In this document: in pieces, positions 1 to 6,879 of the stretch
How the letters are laid out: every line of letters begins with the position of its first letter
How positions within the stretch are numbered: position 1 is the stretch's first letter
Position numbers and translations under genes: made by a program
NCBI GenBank assembly: GCA_003563375.1
Contig: PWSB01000186.1
Span: 1 to 8,321, forward strand
Source: Actinomycetota bacterium
GTDB taxonomy: Bacteria > Actinomycetota > Humimicrobiia > Humimicrobiales > Humimicrobiaceae
Direction of reading: 5' to 3'
DNA length: 8,321 bases
Notes under the pieces: generated by a model
Seen by the model: the letters and a program-made list of their open reading frames with translations, nothing else
The model's database searches: none
What the model was told of the DNA's origin: nothing

Positions 1-6
1 ATTCAC
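1..6 (-). other. Possible start of a further downstream gene (edge fragment)
   Basis: Just past the stop of the leftmost UroD-like gene, the minus strand reads AGAAGG (18-13), a 6-base spacer, then GTG AAT running off the window edge. The spacing suits a ribosome binding site and start codon, and would extend the same operon with a 19-base gap. Only two codons are visible, so no product can be proposed, and a chance match is quite possible. Confidence 0.25.
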
Positions 7-25
7 GATAAGCCTTCTATCAACA

Positions 26-1129
26 TCAATATTTACCATATTTATGGACAGAATTTATATAAGCTATATAGTTCTGGTGAGGGATATAATCCACAATAGA
101 ATGGGAGCTGTCCGAAATATAACCAAAACCTGGTTTTAGAACCTCCATATGTTCAATAACATCCTTTTCTACGTCCTCAGGAGTGCCTTTGGCTAGTGGA
201 AACTCGATGTCGATATTGCCGCAAAGGGCTACCCTTGAGCCAAACCTCTTCTTGTAATCCCGGTAGTCTATTCCATAAGGATCAAGTGGATTTATGCAGT
301 CCACACCCATATGGATTAGATCTTCTACCAATTCATCGATCTTGCCATCAGAATGGAAGATTATAGCCACACCTGCTTCAGCCGCCGGCTCCATTATCCT
401 TGCCATCCTGGGCACCCATATCTCTTTCATCAACTTTGGCGGAAGAAAAAGGCCGGTTTTAAAAGCAACATCATCCCCTATGAATATGAAATCTACACCA
501 CTTTTGACCAGGATCTCGGTAATCCGAGCGAAATGGTCCGTGGATATTTCCAGCATATCTTCCACCAGGCCTCTATCCTCATAACACATCATCATAAAAT
601 CGTTCATGCCAACTATAAATTCATACAGGGTTTGCATCATGCATCCGTATGATGCCCCAACACCTATTTTGCTGTCTCTTTTTCTTACCGCTTCCTTGTA
701 TTCTTTAAGATATTTTATTGCATTGTGCAGCTGGGGTCTGGGGTCCAGAATGACTTTCTGGAAATCTTTTCTGTTTTTAATGCTTTTATCTGCTACCTGC
801 ACTAATTTCCCCTCGCTGTTTTTCCTTTTAAAAGGGGTCCACATGCCAGCATCAAAAAAGATCACATCCTGGCCTATAACATAACATAGATCGAGAAAAT
901 CATCCGGATACATCGGCCTGATTTCTTCGGCCTGAATGCCTTTTGCAGGATTGCCTCCATAAGCCAATGTATTTCCTGCATGCTTTCCTAATATCTTTTC
1001 AACATGCTTTTCTTCAATAAGGTTATCAATATTGGGGACCCGGTCTACAGGTTCTCTTCTTATTGCAGCAAGAAGCCTTTCTTTATCAGGTTCTCCTATA
1101 TAAGGTTCAAACTTTTTATACTCTATCAT
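26..1129 (-). CDS. Uroporphyrinogen-decarboxylase-fold (MtaA/CmuA-like) family protein, putative methyltransferase
   Basis: A 367-residue cytoplasmic TIM-barrel protein of the UroD superfamily, which includes haem-pathway UroD and the corrinoid-dependent methyltransferases MtaA, MtbA and CmuA. Visible family marks are the N-terminal KERLLAAIRREPVDRVP (about 16-32), FIFIGDDVAF (214-223), the strand ending IIFHSDGK (256-263), and ALCGNIDIE (301-309). Haem synthesis is unlikely because the neighbours are a sugar-type importer and catabolic enzymes. The zinc motif of MtaA/MtbA, His-x-Cys-Gly, reads HSDG here (H259, D261), and the usual C-terminal cysteine region reads DSSHS (340-344), so any metal would need other ligands. 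The start is ATG at 1129, with AAAGGA about 10 bases upstream. The gap to the isomerase gene is 35 bases without a terminator, so it is probably the distal gene of the same operon. Fold assignment is firm; the substrate is unknown. Confidence 0.88.
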   Translation of the reverse strand: MIEYKKFEPYIGEPDKERLLAAIRREPVDRVPNIDNLIEEKHVEKILGKHAGNTLAYGGNPAKGIQAEEIRPMYPDDFLDLCYVIGQDVIFFDAGMWTPFKRKNSEGKLVQVADKSIKNRKDFQKVILDPRPQLHNAIKYLKEYKEAVRKRDSKIGVGASYGCMMQTLYEFIVGMNDFMMMCYEDRGLVEDMLEISTDHFARITEILVKSGVDFIFIGDDVAFKTGLFLPPKLMKEIWVPRMARIMEPAAEAGVAIIFHSDGKIDELVEDLIHMGVDCINPLDPYGIDYRDYKKRFGSRVALCGNIDIEFPLAKGTPEDVEKDVIEHMEVLKPGFGYISDSSHSIVDYIPHQNYIAYINSVHKYGKY

Positions 1130-1164
1130 AGGAAAATGGTCCTTTCTATAATTTGTTCTTACAG

Positions 1165-2166
1165 CTACTTGGCCTGGTTTTTAAAGATTACCTCCCTTAT
1201 CAGGGACATATTATCTACAAAGTTATTTTTGGCAAGGTTGTCCCCGATCCGGTCTTGGCGGCACAGCAGCTTTTCTGCTAAAGATTCAAAATCCTCTATG
1301 AAATTTACCGAAAGCTTTAGCATCTTTAACGGATCGTTTCTTGGAGAGGATGTGTCTATGTTCAACCACCCGTCAAAACCATATTTTCCCAGCCAGTAAA
1401 ACATTTCCAGGGTGTCCCAGAAATTAATACTCCCGAATACCAGGTCAGGGTCTGCATCCCTGTAATTGTCATTTAGATGAATTTGGTATAATTTATCTTC
1501 CCTTTCCAGCAGGGCTAAGGATTCTGCGGGCCTTTCCTGGGCGAAAAGAGAATGGCCCAGGTCAAGGGCAACCCCTATATTGTCAGCTTTTATGCATTTT
1601 ATGATATAAAGGGCTTTTCCGATATCTTCGATATATGATTTAGCCCGCGGGTCTTTTTGCTTGTACTCTATAGCTAGTTTTACACCAGGGTTATAGGCAG
1701 CTATCTCTTCAAGGGATTCTATAAAATAGTCATAAGCTTTTACATAATCACTTTCAAAGACATAATCAAAACCGTCATGGGCGGGCCATATCAACACACT
1801 GTACGCATCCAGTTCAAGGGCAAGGTCCATAGTGGCCTTGGCAATTTTTACAGCTTCCTTCCTGATTTTTTTTTCATGTGTCGAAAATGCCCCATGTTTC
1901 CATTTTTTATCTCCCCACAGTTCAGGGCAGATATCCGCAACCCTCAGCCCGTATTCATTAAACTTCTTCTTGAGCTTATCCGGATTTTCAATGAGAGGAT
2001 GGCCGGGGTACCATACACCCAGACCGTTTAGCCTGTCAATCTTTGAGACAGCTTCCAGGGTCTGTTCTAAATCCTTGGGTTTAAAATAACCTTCCGGTAC
2101 ATATCTTTCCTTAAAGGCACCGAAGGTAGCCAGACTGGCATTAATGTTAAACTTGAGCTTTTTCAA
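1165..2166 (-). CDS. Xylose-isomerase-like TIM-barrel sugar isomerase/epimerase
   Basis: A 333-residue soluble protein of the AP-endonuclease-2/xylose isomerase-like TIM-barrel superfamily, probably interconverting an aldose and a ketose or epimerising a sugar or polyol. Landmarks are VWYPGHP (51-57), LIWPAHDGFDY (125-135, resembling the GGREGYE stretch of xylose isomerases), AIEYK with E167, LDLGH with D202 and H205, IHLNDNYRDAD with H230, D237 and D239, and NIDTSS with D271. E167/D202/H230/D271 plus H205/D237/D239 match the two-metal arrangement of xylose isomerase and the Pseudomonas stutzeri-type L-rhamnose isomerase, rather than the one-metal sites of IolE- or tagatose-epimerase-type relatives. 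It starts at a TTG whose TTGA overlaps the TGA stop of the amidohydrolase gene, implying translational coupling. The next Met codon is far inside the protein, which supports TTG. The true substrate is not evident; rhamnose-like sugars or an inositol-pathway intermediate are possible. Confidence 0.85.
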   Translation of the reverse strand: MKKLKFNINASLATFGAFKERYVPEGYFKPKDLEQTLEAVSKIDRLNGLGVWYPGHPLIENPDKLKKKFNEYGLRVADICPELWGDKKWKHGAFSTHEKKIRKEAVKIAKATMDLALELDAYSVLIWPAHDGFDYVFESDYVKAYDYFIESLEEIAAYNPGVKLAIEYKQKDPRAKSYIEDIGKALYIIKCIKADNIGVALDLGHSLFAQERPAESLALLEREDKLYQIHLNDNYRDADPDLVFGSINFWDTLEMFYWLGKYGFDGWLNIDTSSPRNDPLKMLKLSVNFIEDFESLAEKLLCRQDRIGDNLAKNNFVDNMSLIREVIFKNQAK

Positions 2167-2978
2167 TTTACCTCCCCTAGTTTAAAAAGTTCTGCTGCAT
2201 TGTTATAAAAGACATCCGCCTTAGCTGAATCATCAATATCCGACAATAGCACATTGCTTATGTGATATCTGATATCCATCATGGGCATATCTGTTCCAAA
2301 CAAGCTCCTTCCCCTACCAACCCGGTTTAACACTTTCTTAAACACAGGAGGATAGAAACAATCACCGGAAAAATCCATATACAGGGTTTCATGGTCTTTG
2401 ACAAGGTCTATGACTTCATCATAAAAATCTGTTTTTCCCCCGGAATGCACCAGTAATACTTTCAGGTTTGGGAAATTCTTTAACACATTCTTAAATAGAA
2501 GGGGATTGCTGTATTTTTGCTTGGGATTTTCAGTATAGGGGCTCCATGTATGAGCTGCTACAACTATCTGCTTGGATGAGGCATATTCCCATAACGGATA
2601 ATATTTTCTGCTGTCAATATAGGTCTCCGAGCCTGGGGGCCAGATCTTTATGCCGGCAAAATTTATATCTTTCCTGTATTTTTCTATGATTTTCAAAGAC
2701 TTATCCGATTGTTCTGCAACATAGACCAATTGCCAGAAAATAGAGCTCCCAAATTTTTTCCGGGCCTCCAGGATTTTCTCTATCTGCCCATCAAGGTCTC
2801 CGAATATCCCCATTATATGTGAACAGATGGATGTCTCGACATTAAAGGTTTTCTGCAGCTCCATCACCCTTTCATCACTATATTTATAATAAAGTGTGTT
2901 TGCTGCGATCCCCAGATGCATATGTGAGTCGATGATCTTAAATTTTTTTAACTCTTCTTCTACATTCATCTTAGGCAA
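2163..2978 (-). CDS. Amidohydrolase-2 family metal-dependent hydrolase (intact active site)
   Basis: A 271-residue soluble TIM-barrel enzyme of the amidohydrolase-2 group, which contains sugar lactonases as well as ACMSD- and resorcylate-type decarboxylases. All expected metal and catalytic positions are visible: IIDSHMH with D17, H19 and H21; GIKIWP with K111; AAHTW with H143; LVHSGG with H178; GTDMP with D230; and the C-terminal NNAAELF helix (259-265). This suggests a working enzyme on a small imported or isomerised compound; next to a sugar importer, a lactonase or similar hydrolase is reasonable but unproven. The TTG start at 2978 is favoured over ATG at 2969 because AAGGAG lies exactly 7 bases before it, against 16 before the ATG. 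With TTG the gene overlaps the end of the upstream degenerate paralogue by 8 bases. Its own stop overlaps the isomerase start, so the three genes are translationally linked. Confidence 0.88.
   Translation of the reverse strand: MPKMNVEEELKKFKIIDSHMHLGIAANTLYYKYSDERVMELQKTFNVETSICSHIMGIFGDLDGQIEKILEARKKFGSSIFWQLVYVAEQSDKSLKIIEKYRKDINFAGIKIWPPGSETYIDSRKYYPLWEYASSKQIVVAAHTWSPYTENPKQKYSNPLLFKNVLKNFPNLKVLLVHSGGKTDFYDEVIDLVKDHETLYMDFSGDCFYPPVFKKVLNRVGRGRSLFGTDMPMMDIRYHISNVLLSDIDDSAKADVFYNNAAELFKLGEVN
2171..2177 (-). promoter_or_regulatory. Ribosome binding site for the isomerase TTG start
   Basis: GGGGAGG in the last codons of the amidohydrolase gene, 4 bases before TTG at 2166. The spacing is slightly short. 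The start overlaps the upstream stop (TTGA), a typical reinitiation arrangement. Confidence 0.55.
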
Positions 2979-3771
2979 TTTCTATCTCCTTCATTATCTT
3001 GTCAAGGTTATCAAATGCTATATTTTGTTTATCGGATTCGCTTATTTGTGCAAAAATTATCCTGTTTGTATTTATCCCCATTGGTATGTTTGGATGGTTT
3101 GTACCGAAAATAAGCCTTTCTGAACCAAATTTTTCCACATATCCTTCTATCTGGTCATAGAGGAGCATGCCGCTTACCTCTATATAAAGGTTCTTATACC
3201 TTTCCAGAAGGGGAAAATAAAACCTGCTGAACATACATTGCTTCAAACTTGTCTCCAGTATAAAAGGAAGATCGGTATTTTCCTCAAGGACCTTCTGCAG
3301 GGCATCGATGTCAAAATACTTATTTCCAGTAATATCAAGCTGTTTCAGGTCAATCATGACAGGGAACCTGTATCCGGCCAGGACCTTGTATATTTTTTTC
3401 ATGTAATAGTCGTTTACATAAAAAAGCTGCCTTTTGGGGAAAACCCTGAAAAGCCTGACTTTTCTTTTATAGGCTTCTTTGACATATTTGCTGAAATCAT
3501 ATGTATAATAAGCATCGGGGGTGAGTATAAAACCGTAATGCAGTCCTTCTATTTCTTCTCCCAGGCAGGTTTTCAAAAGTTTTTTGTTTCCAACATCCCA
3601 ATCATAATCAACAGCCATCTTGCTGGTAACAACTGCCTTTGCTATATCATTTTCGCCTAACTTCTCCTTTATGTCATCTATTCCCCTTACTTTTTCTTTC
3701 TTTTCATACAGGTCACTGCTTAAATAATAATGTTTTGAATCCACCCAGTTGTTCAGGTCAAAAAAAATCAT
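2971..3771 (-). CDS. Amidohydrolase-fold protein lacking metal ligands (probable non-catalytic paralogue)
   Basis: A 266-residue protein whose layout follows the neighbouring amidohydrolase, but with the active site replaced. The N-terminal D-x-H-x-H is DLNNW (D5, N7, W9). The strand that should carry the third histidine reads VMIDLKQ (138-144). The fourth-histidine strand reads FILETSLK (170-177). The terminal GTDxP is FGTNHP (222-227), with Asp replaced by Asn225. Fold-level marks remain, such as FGSERLIFGTN and the buried beta strands, so it is not a random ORF, and the reading frame is intact with no frameshift. It may be a regulatory or structural partner of the intact enzyme encoded immediately downstream with an 8-base overlap, or have gained another role. 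Start ATG at 3771 is preceded by GAAAGG with 6 bases of spacing. It follows the ATPase gene after 42 bases. Assignment to the fold is good; function is unknown. Confidence 0.8.
   Translation of the reverse strand: MIFFDLNNWVDSKHYYLSSDLYEKKEKVRGIDDIKEKLGENDIAKAVVTSKMAVDYDWDVGNKKLLKTCLGEEIEGLHYGFILTPDAYYTYDFSKYVKEAYKRKVRLFRVFPKRQLFYVNDYYMKKIYKVLAGYRFPVMIDLKQLDITGNKYFDIDALQKVLEENTDLPFILETSLKQCMFSRFYFPLLERYKNLYIEVSGMLLYDQIEGYVEKFGSERLIFGTNHPNIPMGINTNRIIFAQISESDKQNIAFDNLDKIMKEIEIA
2986..2991 (-). promoter_or_regulatory. Ribosome binding site deciding a TTG start for the amidohydrolase
   Basis: AAGGAG inside the end of the upstream gene, 7 bases before TTG at 2978 and 16 bases before the alternative ATG at 2969. 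The spacing selects TTG and gives an 8-base gene overlap. Confidence 0.6.
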
Positions 3772-3813
3772 TTCCTGCCTTTCTTTTTTCGATGAAGTTG
3801 CAATAAGGATATT

Positions 3814-4611
3814 TCATGCATTCACTATTTTTCTCTCTGAGCCATCTTTTCCGTTCTTTACCAAAGTACCCCCTGTTATGAGTTTTACTATCTCATCTAT
3901 ATCTGTATCTTCTGCAAGCCTCTCTCCAACTTTTTTCCCAACCCTTAATACTGCGAACCTGTCTGCGACCATAAAAGCATGTTCGAGGTTATGGGTGATA
4001 ATTATGATTGAGATCCCCTCTTCCTTGCATTTTTTAACCAATTCCAGGATATGCCCCACTTCTTTTACCGCCAGTGCTGCGGTTGGCTCATCCAGGATGA
4101 TTATGTTCTTTCCAAATGCAGCTGCTTTGGCAACCGCTATTGACTGTCTCTGTCCTCCTGATAGAAATTTTACCTGTTCCCTGATATTGGGTATGGTGAT
4201 TCCCAGCGTATCCAGTATCTCTTTAGATCTTTTTTCCATATAACGGTGGCGAAGAAATTTCAATGTTCCTCCCAGTACAGATACTTTTTCTTCCCGGCCC
4301 AGAAAAAGATTATTGGCCACGTTTAAGCTGTCAACTAAAGCCAGATCCTGATAAACAGTCTCGATTCCGGCCCTTTTTGCCTCTATAGGGCTGGCAAAAT
4401 CAACTTTTCTGCCTTTTAGATATATTTCTCCTCTATTTTGGATAATAGCTCCGGATATGATCTTGATGAGCGTGGACTTTCCTGCACCATTGTCTCCTAC
4501 CAGGGCAAGGACTTCGTTTTTATAAAGATCTAAGCTTACATCATCAAGGGCCACCAGGGCCCCGAATTTTTTGGTTATATTCTTAAGGCTGAGTATTACT
4601 TCTTTTCCCAT
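3814..4611 (-). CDS. Sugar ABC importer ATP-binding protein, single-domain CUT2 type
   Basis: A 265-residue ATPase that powers uptake together with the permease and binding protein encoded just upstream. It has one complete nucleotide-binding domain: Walker A GDNGAGKST (39-47), Q-loop VYQDLALVDSL with Q88, signature LSGGQ (150-154), Walker B IIILDEP with D174 and E175, and the switch histidine in ITHNLEHAF (H207). VYQDLALVDSLNVANNLFLGRE is characteristic of the ribose/xylose class. Most CUT2 ATPases, such as RbsA and XylG, are about 500 residues with two fused domains. This one stops after the first, as in FrcA-type proteins, so a homodimer is expected. Start ATG at 4611 has AGAGAGGA 5 bases upstream. 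It lies 39 bases after the permease stop and 42 bases before the degenerate amidohydrolase gene. The transported substrate cannot be read from this subunit. Confidence 0.93.
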   Translation of the reverse strand: MGKEVILSLKNITKKFGALVALDDVSLDLYKNEVLALVGDNGAGKSTLIKIISGAIIQNRGEIYLKGRKVDFASPIEAKRAGIETVYQDLALVDSLNVANNLFLGREEKVSVLGGTLKFLRHRYMEKRSKEILDTLGITIPNIREQVKFLSGGQRQSIAVAKAAAFGKNIIILDEPTAALAVKEVGHILELVKKCKEEGISIIIITHNLEHAFMVADRFAVLRVGKKVGERLAEDTDIDEIVKLITGGTLVKNGKDGSERKIVNA

Positions 4612-4650
4612 ACAATTCCTCTCTCTATCTAAAGCAGCAGCTGATTTTTG

Positions 4651-5625
4651 TTAATATTTGAATCCTCCGCCGCGGATCACATTTATAAAGACTGCTATTA
4701 TGATTATAGCCCCCCTTACTATCATCTGCCAGAATGTCTGTATTCCCAGAATAGTCATCCCGTTCTGGATCACTACCAGTACTATTACACCGAGGATTGT
4801 ACCGGTAAGCTTACCGCTTCCCCCGGAAATGCTTATTCCCCCGAGCAGTACCGCAGCTATAACATTAAGAAGCGCTGCCTCGCCAACATTTGGTTGAAGT
4901 GAGCCCACCTGTGAAAGAAGCAGAAAAGCTCCTATGCCGCCTGTGACCCCTGAGATCATCAAGGCGCCAAAACGTATTTTTCTTAAATTCACTCCAGCCA
5001 GAAAGGAGGCATTGCTATTGCCGCCCACTGCAAACAGGTATCTACCGAATTGGGTATGCTTTAGTGTGATGTGTATAACCAGATAGGCAAATATCATGAT
5101 TATAAGGCTGTAAGGTATACCAAACAATGAACCTCTTCCTATAGCAAAATAATTTCCCCTGGTCTCCGGGTTTAGAGACAGTGTCCTTGATGCGGTTATC
5201 ATATAAGTAAAGCCTCTCATGACCATAGCAGAAGATATGGTCCCTATTATGGGATGGACTTTTAGCACAGTTACAATAAAGCCATTGACTGCCCCAAGAG
5301 CCGCTCCGGCTGCCAGGCAAAAAAACAAGACAATACCTATATGGAATCCTGCCCTGTCAAGGGTTATGCTTGCAGCGCCAACTAGCGCAAGGATGGTATA
5401 CTGGCTAACATCAAGCATTCCCACTATCAATGCTACAGTCGCTCCGGCTGCCATGACCCCCAATATGGTCATGTACAGACCTATGTTTGCCAGGTTGCTG
5501 GAGGTAAAAAAGAAAGGTGAAGTTGAGCTGAATAATATAAGCAGTAATATGAGGGCTACAGCTAAACTTATTTGAGGACCCCAATTTTTATTAAGCTCAG
5601 CAATATTCTTTTTTATGTTTTCCAT
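4651..5625 (-). CDS. Sugar ABC importer permease (BPD_transp_2 / CUT2 family)
   Basis: A 324-residue inner-membrane permease of the branched-chain/ribose-type family, with many hydrophobic segments starting at about residue 19 and ending near the C-terminus. Family marks are GMLDVS (69-74, equivalent to the GGIDLS loop of RbsC-type permeases), GAVNGFIV and HPIIGT (111-129), GRYLFAVGGN (194-203, the cytoplasmic coupling region), and GGISISGGSGKLTG near the end. The reading frame stays open upstream to 5724, but ATG at 5625 is preferred: AGGA lies 8 bases before it, the protein then begins with a short basic cytoplasmic segment as usual, and the extension would run across the palindrome-rich spacer. 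Only one permease gene is present, so the channel is probably a homodimer. The ATPase gene follows after 39 bases. Confidence 0.92.
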   Translation of the reverse strand: MENIKKNIAELNKNWGPQISLAVALILLLILFSSTSPFFFTSSNLANIGLYMTILGVMAAGATVALIVGMLDVSQYTILALVGAASITLDRAGFHIGIVLFFCLAAGAALGAVNGFIVTVLKVHPIIGTISSAMVMRGFTYMITASRTLSLNPETRGNYFAIGRGSLFGIPYSLIIMIFAYLVIHITLKHTQFGRYLFAVGGNSNASFLAGVNLRKIRFGALMISGVTGGIGAFLLLSQVGSLQPNVGEAALLNVIAAVLLGGISISGGSGKLTGTILGVIVLVVIQNGMTILGIQTFWQMIVRGAIIIIAVFINVIRGGGFKY

Positions 5626-5633
5626 ATATTTTT

Positions 5634-5637
5634 TCCT
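5634..5637 (-). promoter_or_regulatory. Ribosome binding site for the permease
   Basis: AGGA, 8 bases upstream of ATG 5625. It supports the shorter permease start over upstream in-frame candidates, none of which has a comparable site. Confidence 0.55.
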
Positions 5638-5687
5638 ATTTTTGTAAATTTGAATATTTTTTAAGCGCGTCCAAAACTCAATTTTTT

Positions 5688-5699
5688 GGGTGTACACCC
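5688..5699. repeat. Perfect 12-bp palindrome GGGTGTACACCC between binding protein and permease genes
   Basis: A self-complementary 12-mer, 62 bases before the permease start. On the transcript it is followed by AAAAAA rather than a U-run, so it is not a factor-independent terminator for this operon. It could be an operator, or pair with the related GGGTGTGCACC upstream (5718-5728 on the plus strand) to form an 11-bp helix containing one G-U pair. Confidence 0.5.
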
Positions 5700-5714
5700 G
5701 TCTTAAATCCTGCG

Positions 5715-5731
5715 TCAGGTGCACACCCTGA
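5715..5731 (-). other. Small stem-loop TCAGG/CCTGA in the binding protein-permease spacer
   Basis: A 5-bp stem with a 7-base loop GTGTGCA. Its GGGTGTGCACC core resembles the 12-bp palindrome 29 bases downstream. The two copies can alternatively pair with each other across a loop of about 19 bases, so these structures are mutually exclusive. Confidence 0.4.
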
Positions 5732-5737
5732 ACCTTG

Positions 5738-5765
5738 CAGCCTTAAAGCACCCTATTTAAGGCTG
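5738..5765 (-). other. 10-bp stem-loop just after the binding-protein stop codon
   Basis: Perfect arms CAGCCTTAAA and TTTAAGGCTG with the 8-base loop TAGGGTGC, beginning 8 bases after the stop. No U-tract follows, so it is not a standard terminator. Hairpins in this position, as between malE and malF in E. coli, are known to protect the upstream mRNA and raise binding-protein output relative to the permease. That role here is inferred. Confidence 0.65.
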
Positions 5766-5773
5766 GGGATACT

Positions 5774-6823
5774 TTATTGGACTGGATAGTACTCATCTAT
5801 ATTTCCTTCATGTAATGGGAAGTGGTCCAAGAATACAAATAGAGGGACATCCTTTCCTTCAAGTATATCAATAGCCATGGGTATTACCTGTGACCCATAG
5901 GTCTCCGGGGCATAAGCTACAGAAGATACCCAGACATCTCCGCCGCCACCCCTCAAGTGATCATGGAAAGGAGTATCTCCGCCATGGGAGAAAAGGAGGA
6001 CATCATCTTCCCTGCCAGAGAGCTCTACCCCGGCAAATACCCCTGCTCCTGTCTCATCATTGTGTGTGATCACCAGTACATTGTTGAGACCGGGATTAGC
6101 AGTTAGAAAATCAGTGATGGTATCTCTTGCGTCCAGGGTCTGCTCGTCGGCTCCGGCATCAAAAATAAATTCCATATCCTCATCAGGCATATCTATGCCT
6201 GTAGCCTTCTCTTTGAGATAGTCCTTAAAACCCAATACCCTGTCAAGGACAAGGTCTCCGCCACCGACATAATATATGCCTACCAGGGCTTCGACTTTAC
6301 CATCCCATCTGTCTTTTATGACACTTTCCGCATATTCTGCCAGCACCTCGCCTGCCTTATAGCCGTCTACTCCAAAATAATAGGTATCTTCGTAGACAGT
6401 ATCCATGGATATAAGCTCCACCCCTGCCTCCTGGGCCATCTGAAGCATGGTCTCGCCTACCTCTGGAATCCAGTTAAAATCAATGATGAGGTCGGCACCC
6501 TGATCTATAAGCACTTGCGTATTTGAGATCATCCTTGTCCCATCCATCTCTGATTCGGTATAAAGAAGCTCTACCCCATGCTCCAAAGCGGCTTCCCTTA
6601 TGCCTTCGTGGACTTTATAACAAAATTCATGACTGTCAGCGAAATTATTAAAACCGATGGTCCATTGGCTATCTGCAGGCTCCACTGCTGCAGTTTCAGC
6701 CGGCTCTTCTGCGGGTGGTGCAGGTTCTGCCGCTGGTGCACAAGCACTAAGGCCAAAGGTTGCCAGCATAGTAAAAGACACTATTATACTGGAAAGCAAC
6801 AAAATAATTCTTCTTGATACCAT
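5774..6823 (-). CDS. Sugar ABC importer substrate-binding lipoprotein (periplasmic binding protein type I, CUT2 class)
   Basis: A 349-residue extracytoplasmic receptor that captures the substrate for the permease and ATPase encoded next. The start has a basic n-region (MVSRR), a hydrophobic core, and a lipobox LSAC with lipidated Cys28, followed by a flexible Ala/Pro/Glu linker (about 29-50). The mature domain begins WTIGFNNFADSHEF and shows ribose-binding-protein-like features: LIDQGADLIIDF, a hinge strand VELISMDT, YFGVDGYKAGEVLAEY, and THNDETGAGVFAGVE, where RBP-type proteins have the ND...A.GA stretch. The SHGGD and VAYAPETYGSQVIPMAIDIL segments also fit. ATG 6823 is chosen over an in-frame GTG at 6892 because AAGGAG lies 7 bases upstream and the lipoprotein signal then begins at residue 1. 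Family residues suggest a sugar or polyol ligand, but not which one. Confidence 0.93.
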   Translation of the reverse strand: MVSRRIILLLSSIIVSFTMLATFGLSACAPAAEPAPPAEEPAETAAVEPADSQWTIGFNNFADSHEFCYKVHEGIREAALEHGVELLYTESEMDGTRMISNTQVLIDQGADLIIDFNWIPEVGETMLQMAQEAGVELISMDTVYEDTYYFGVDGYKAGEVLAEYAESVIKDRWDGKVEALVGIYYVGGGDLVLDRVLGFKDYLKEKATGIDMPDEDMEFIFDAGADEQTLDARDTITDFLTANPGLNNVLVITHNDETGAGVFAGVELSGREDDVLLFSHGGDTPFHDHLRGGGGDVWVSSVAYAPETYGSQVIPMAIDILEGKDVPLFVFLDHFPLHEGNIDEYYPVQ

Positions 6824-6830
6824 AGCATGA

Positions 6831-6836
6831 CTCCTT
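6831..6836 (-). promoter_or_regulatory. Ribosome binding site of the substrate-binding protein
   Basis: AAGGAG, 7 bases upstream of ATG 6823, preceded by an A-run. It fixes the start directly at the signal peptide. Confidence 0.7.
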
Positions 6837-6840
6837 TTTG

Positions 6841-6863
6841 ATTTTTTACAAAATTTAAAAAAT
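6841..6863 (-). other. A/U hairpin directly upstream of the binding-protein ribosome binding site
   Basis: Perfect 8-bp arms ATTTTTTA and TAAAAAAT with a 7-base loop, ending 4 bases before the AAGGAG. It is weak because all pairs are A-U; it may only reflect A/T-rich composition or help keep the leader accessible. Confidence 0.35.
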
Positions 6864-6879
6864 GGGTTTGCTTGCTTTG

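Noticed and set aside
294..884. Plus-strand open frames across the UroD-like gene
   Set aside because: They lie antisense to a clearly conserved gene, have no family features and lack convincing ribosome binding sites.
26..1129. Haem-pathway uroporphyrinogen decarboxylase (hemE)
   Set aside because: No haem genes nearby, two divergent paralogues in one catabolic locus, and the overall motif pattern fits the methyltransferase-like branch better.
3772..3813. Possible hairpin ATGAA/TTCAT after the ATPase stop
   Set aside because: Only 5 A/T-rich pairs around a 16-base loop and no U-run; not a credible terminator.
5626..5724. Upstream extension of the permease by 33 residues
   Set aside because: The extension is charged and unlike permease N-termini, it runs through the palindrome-rich spacer, and ATG 5625 has a suitable AGGA.
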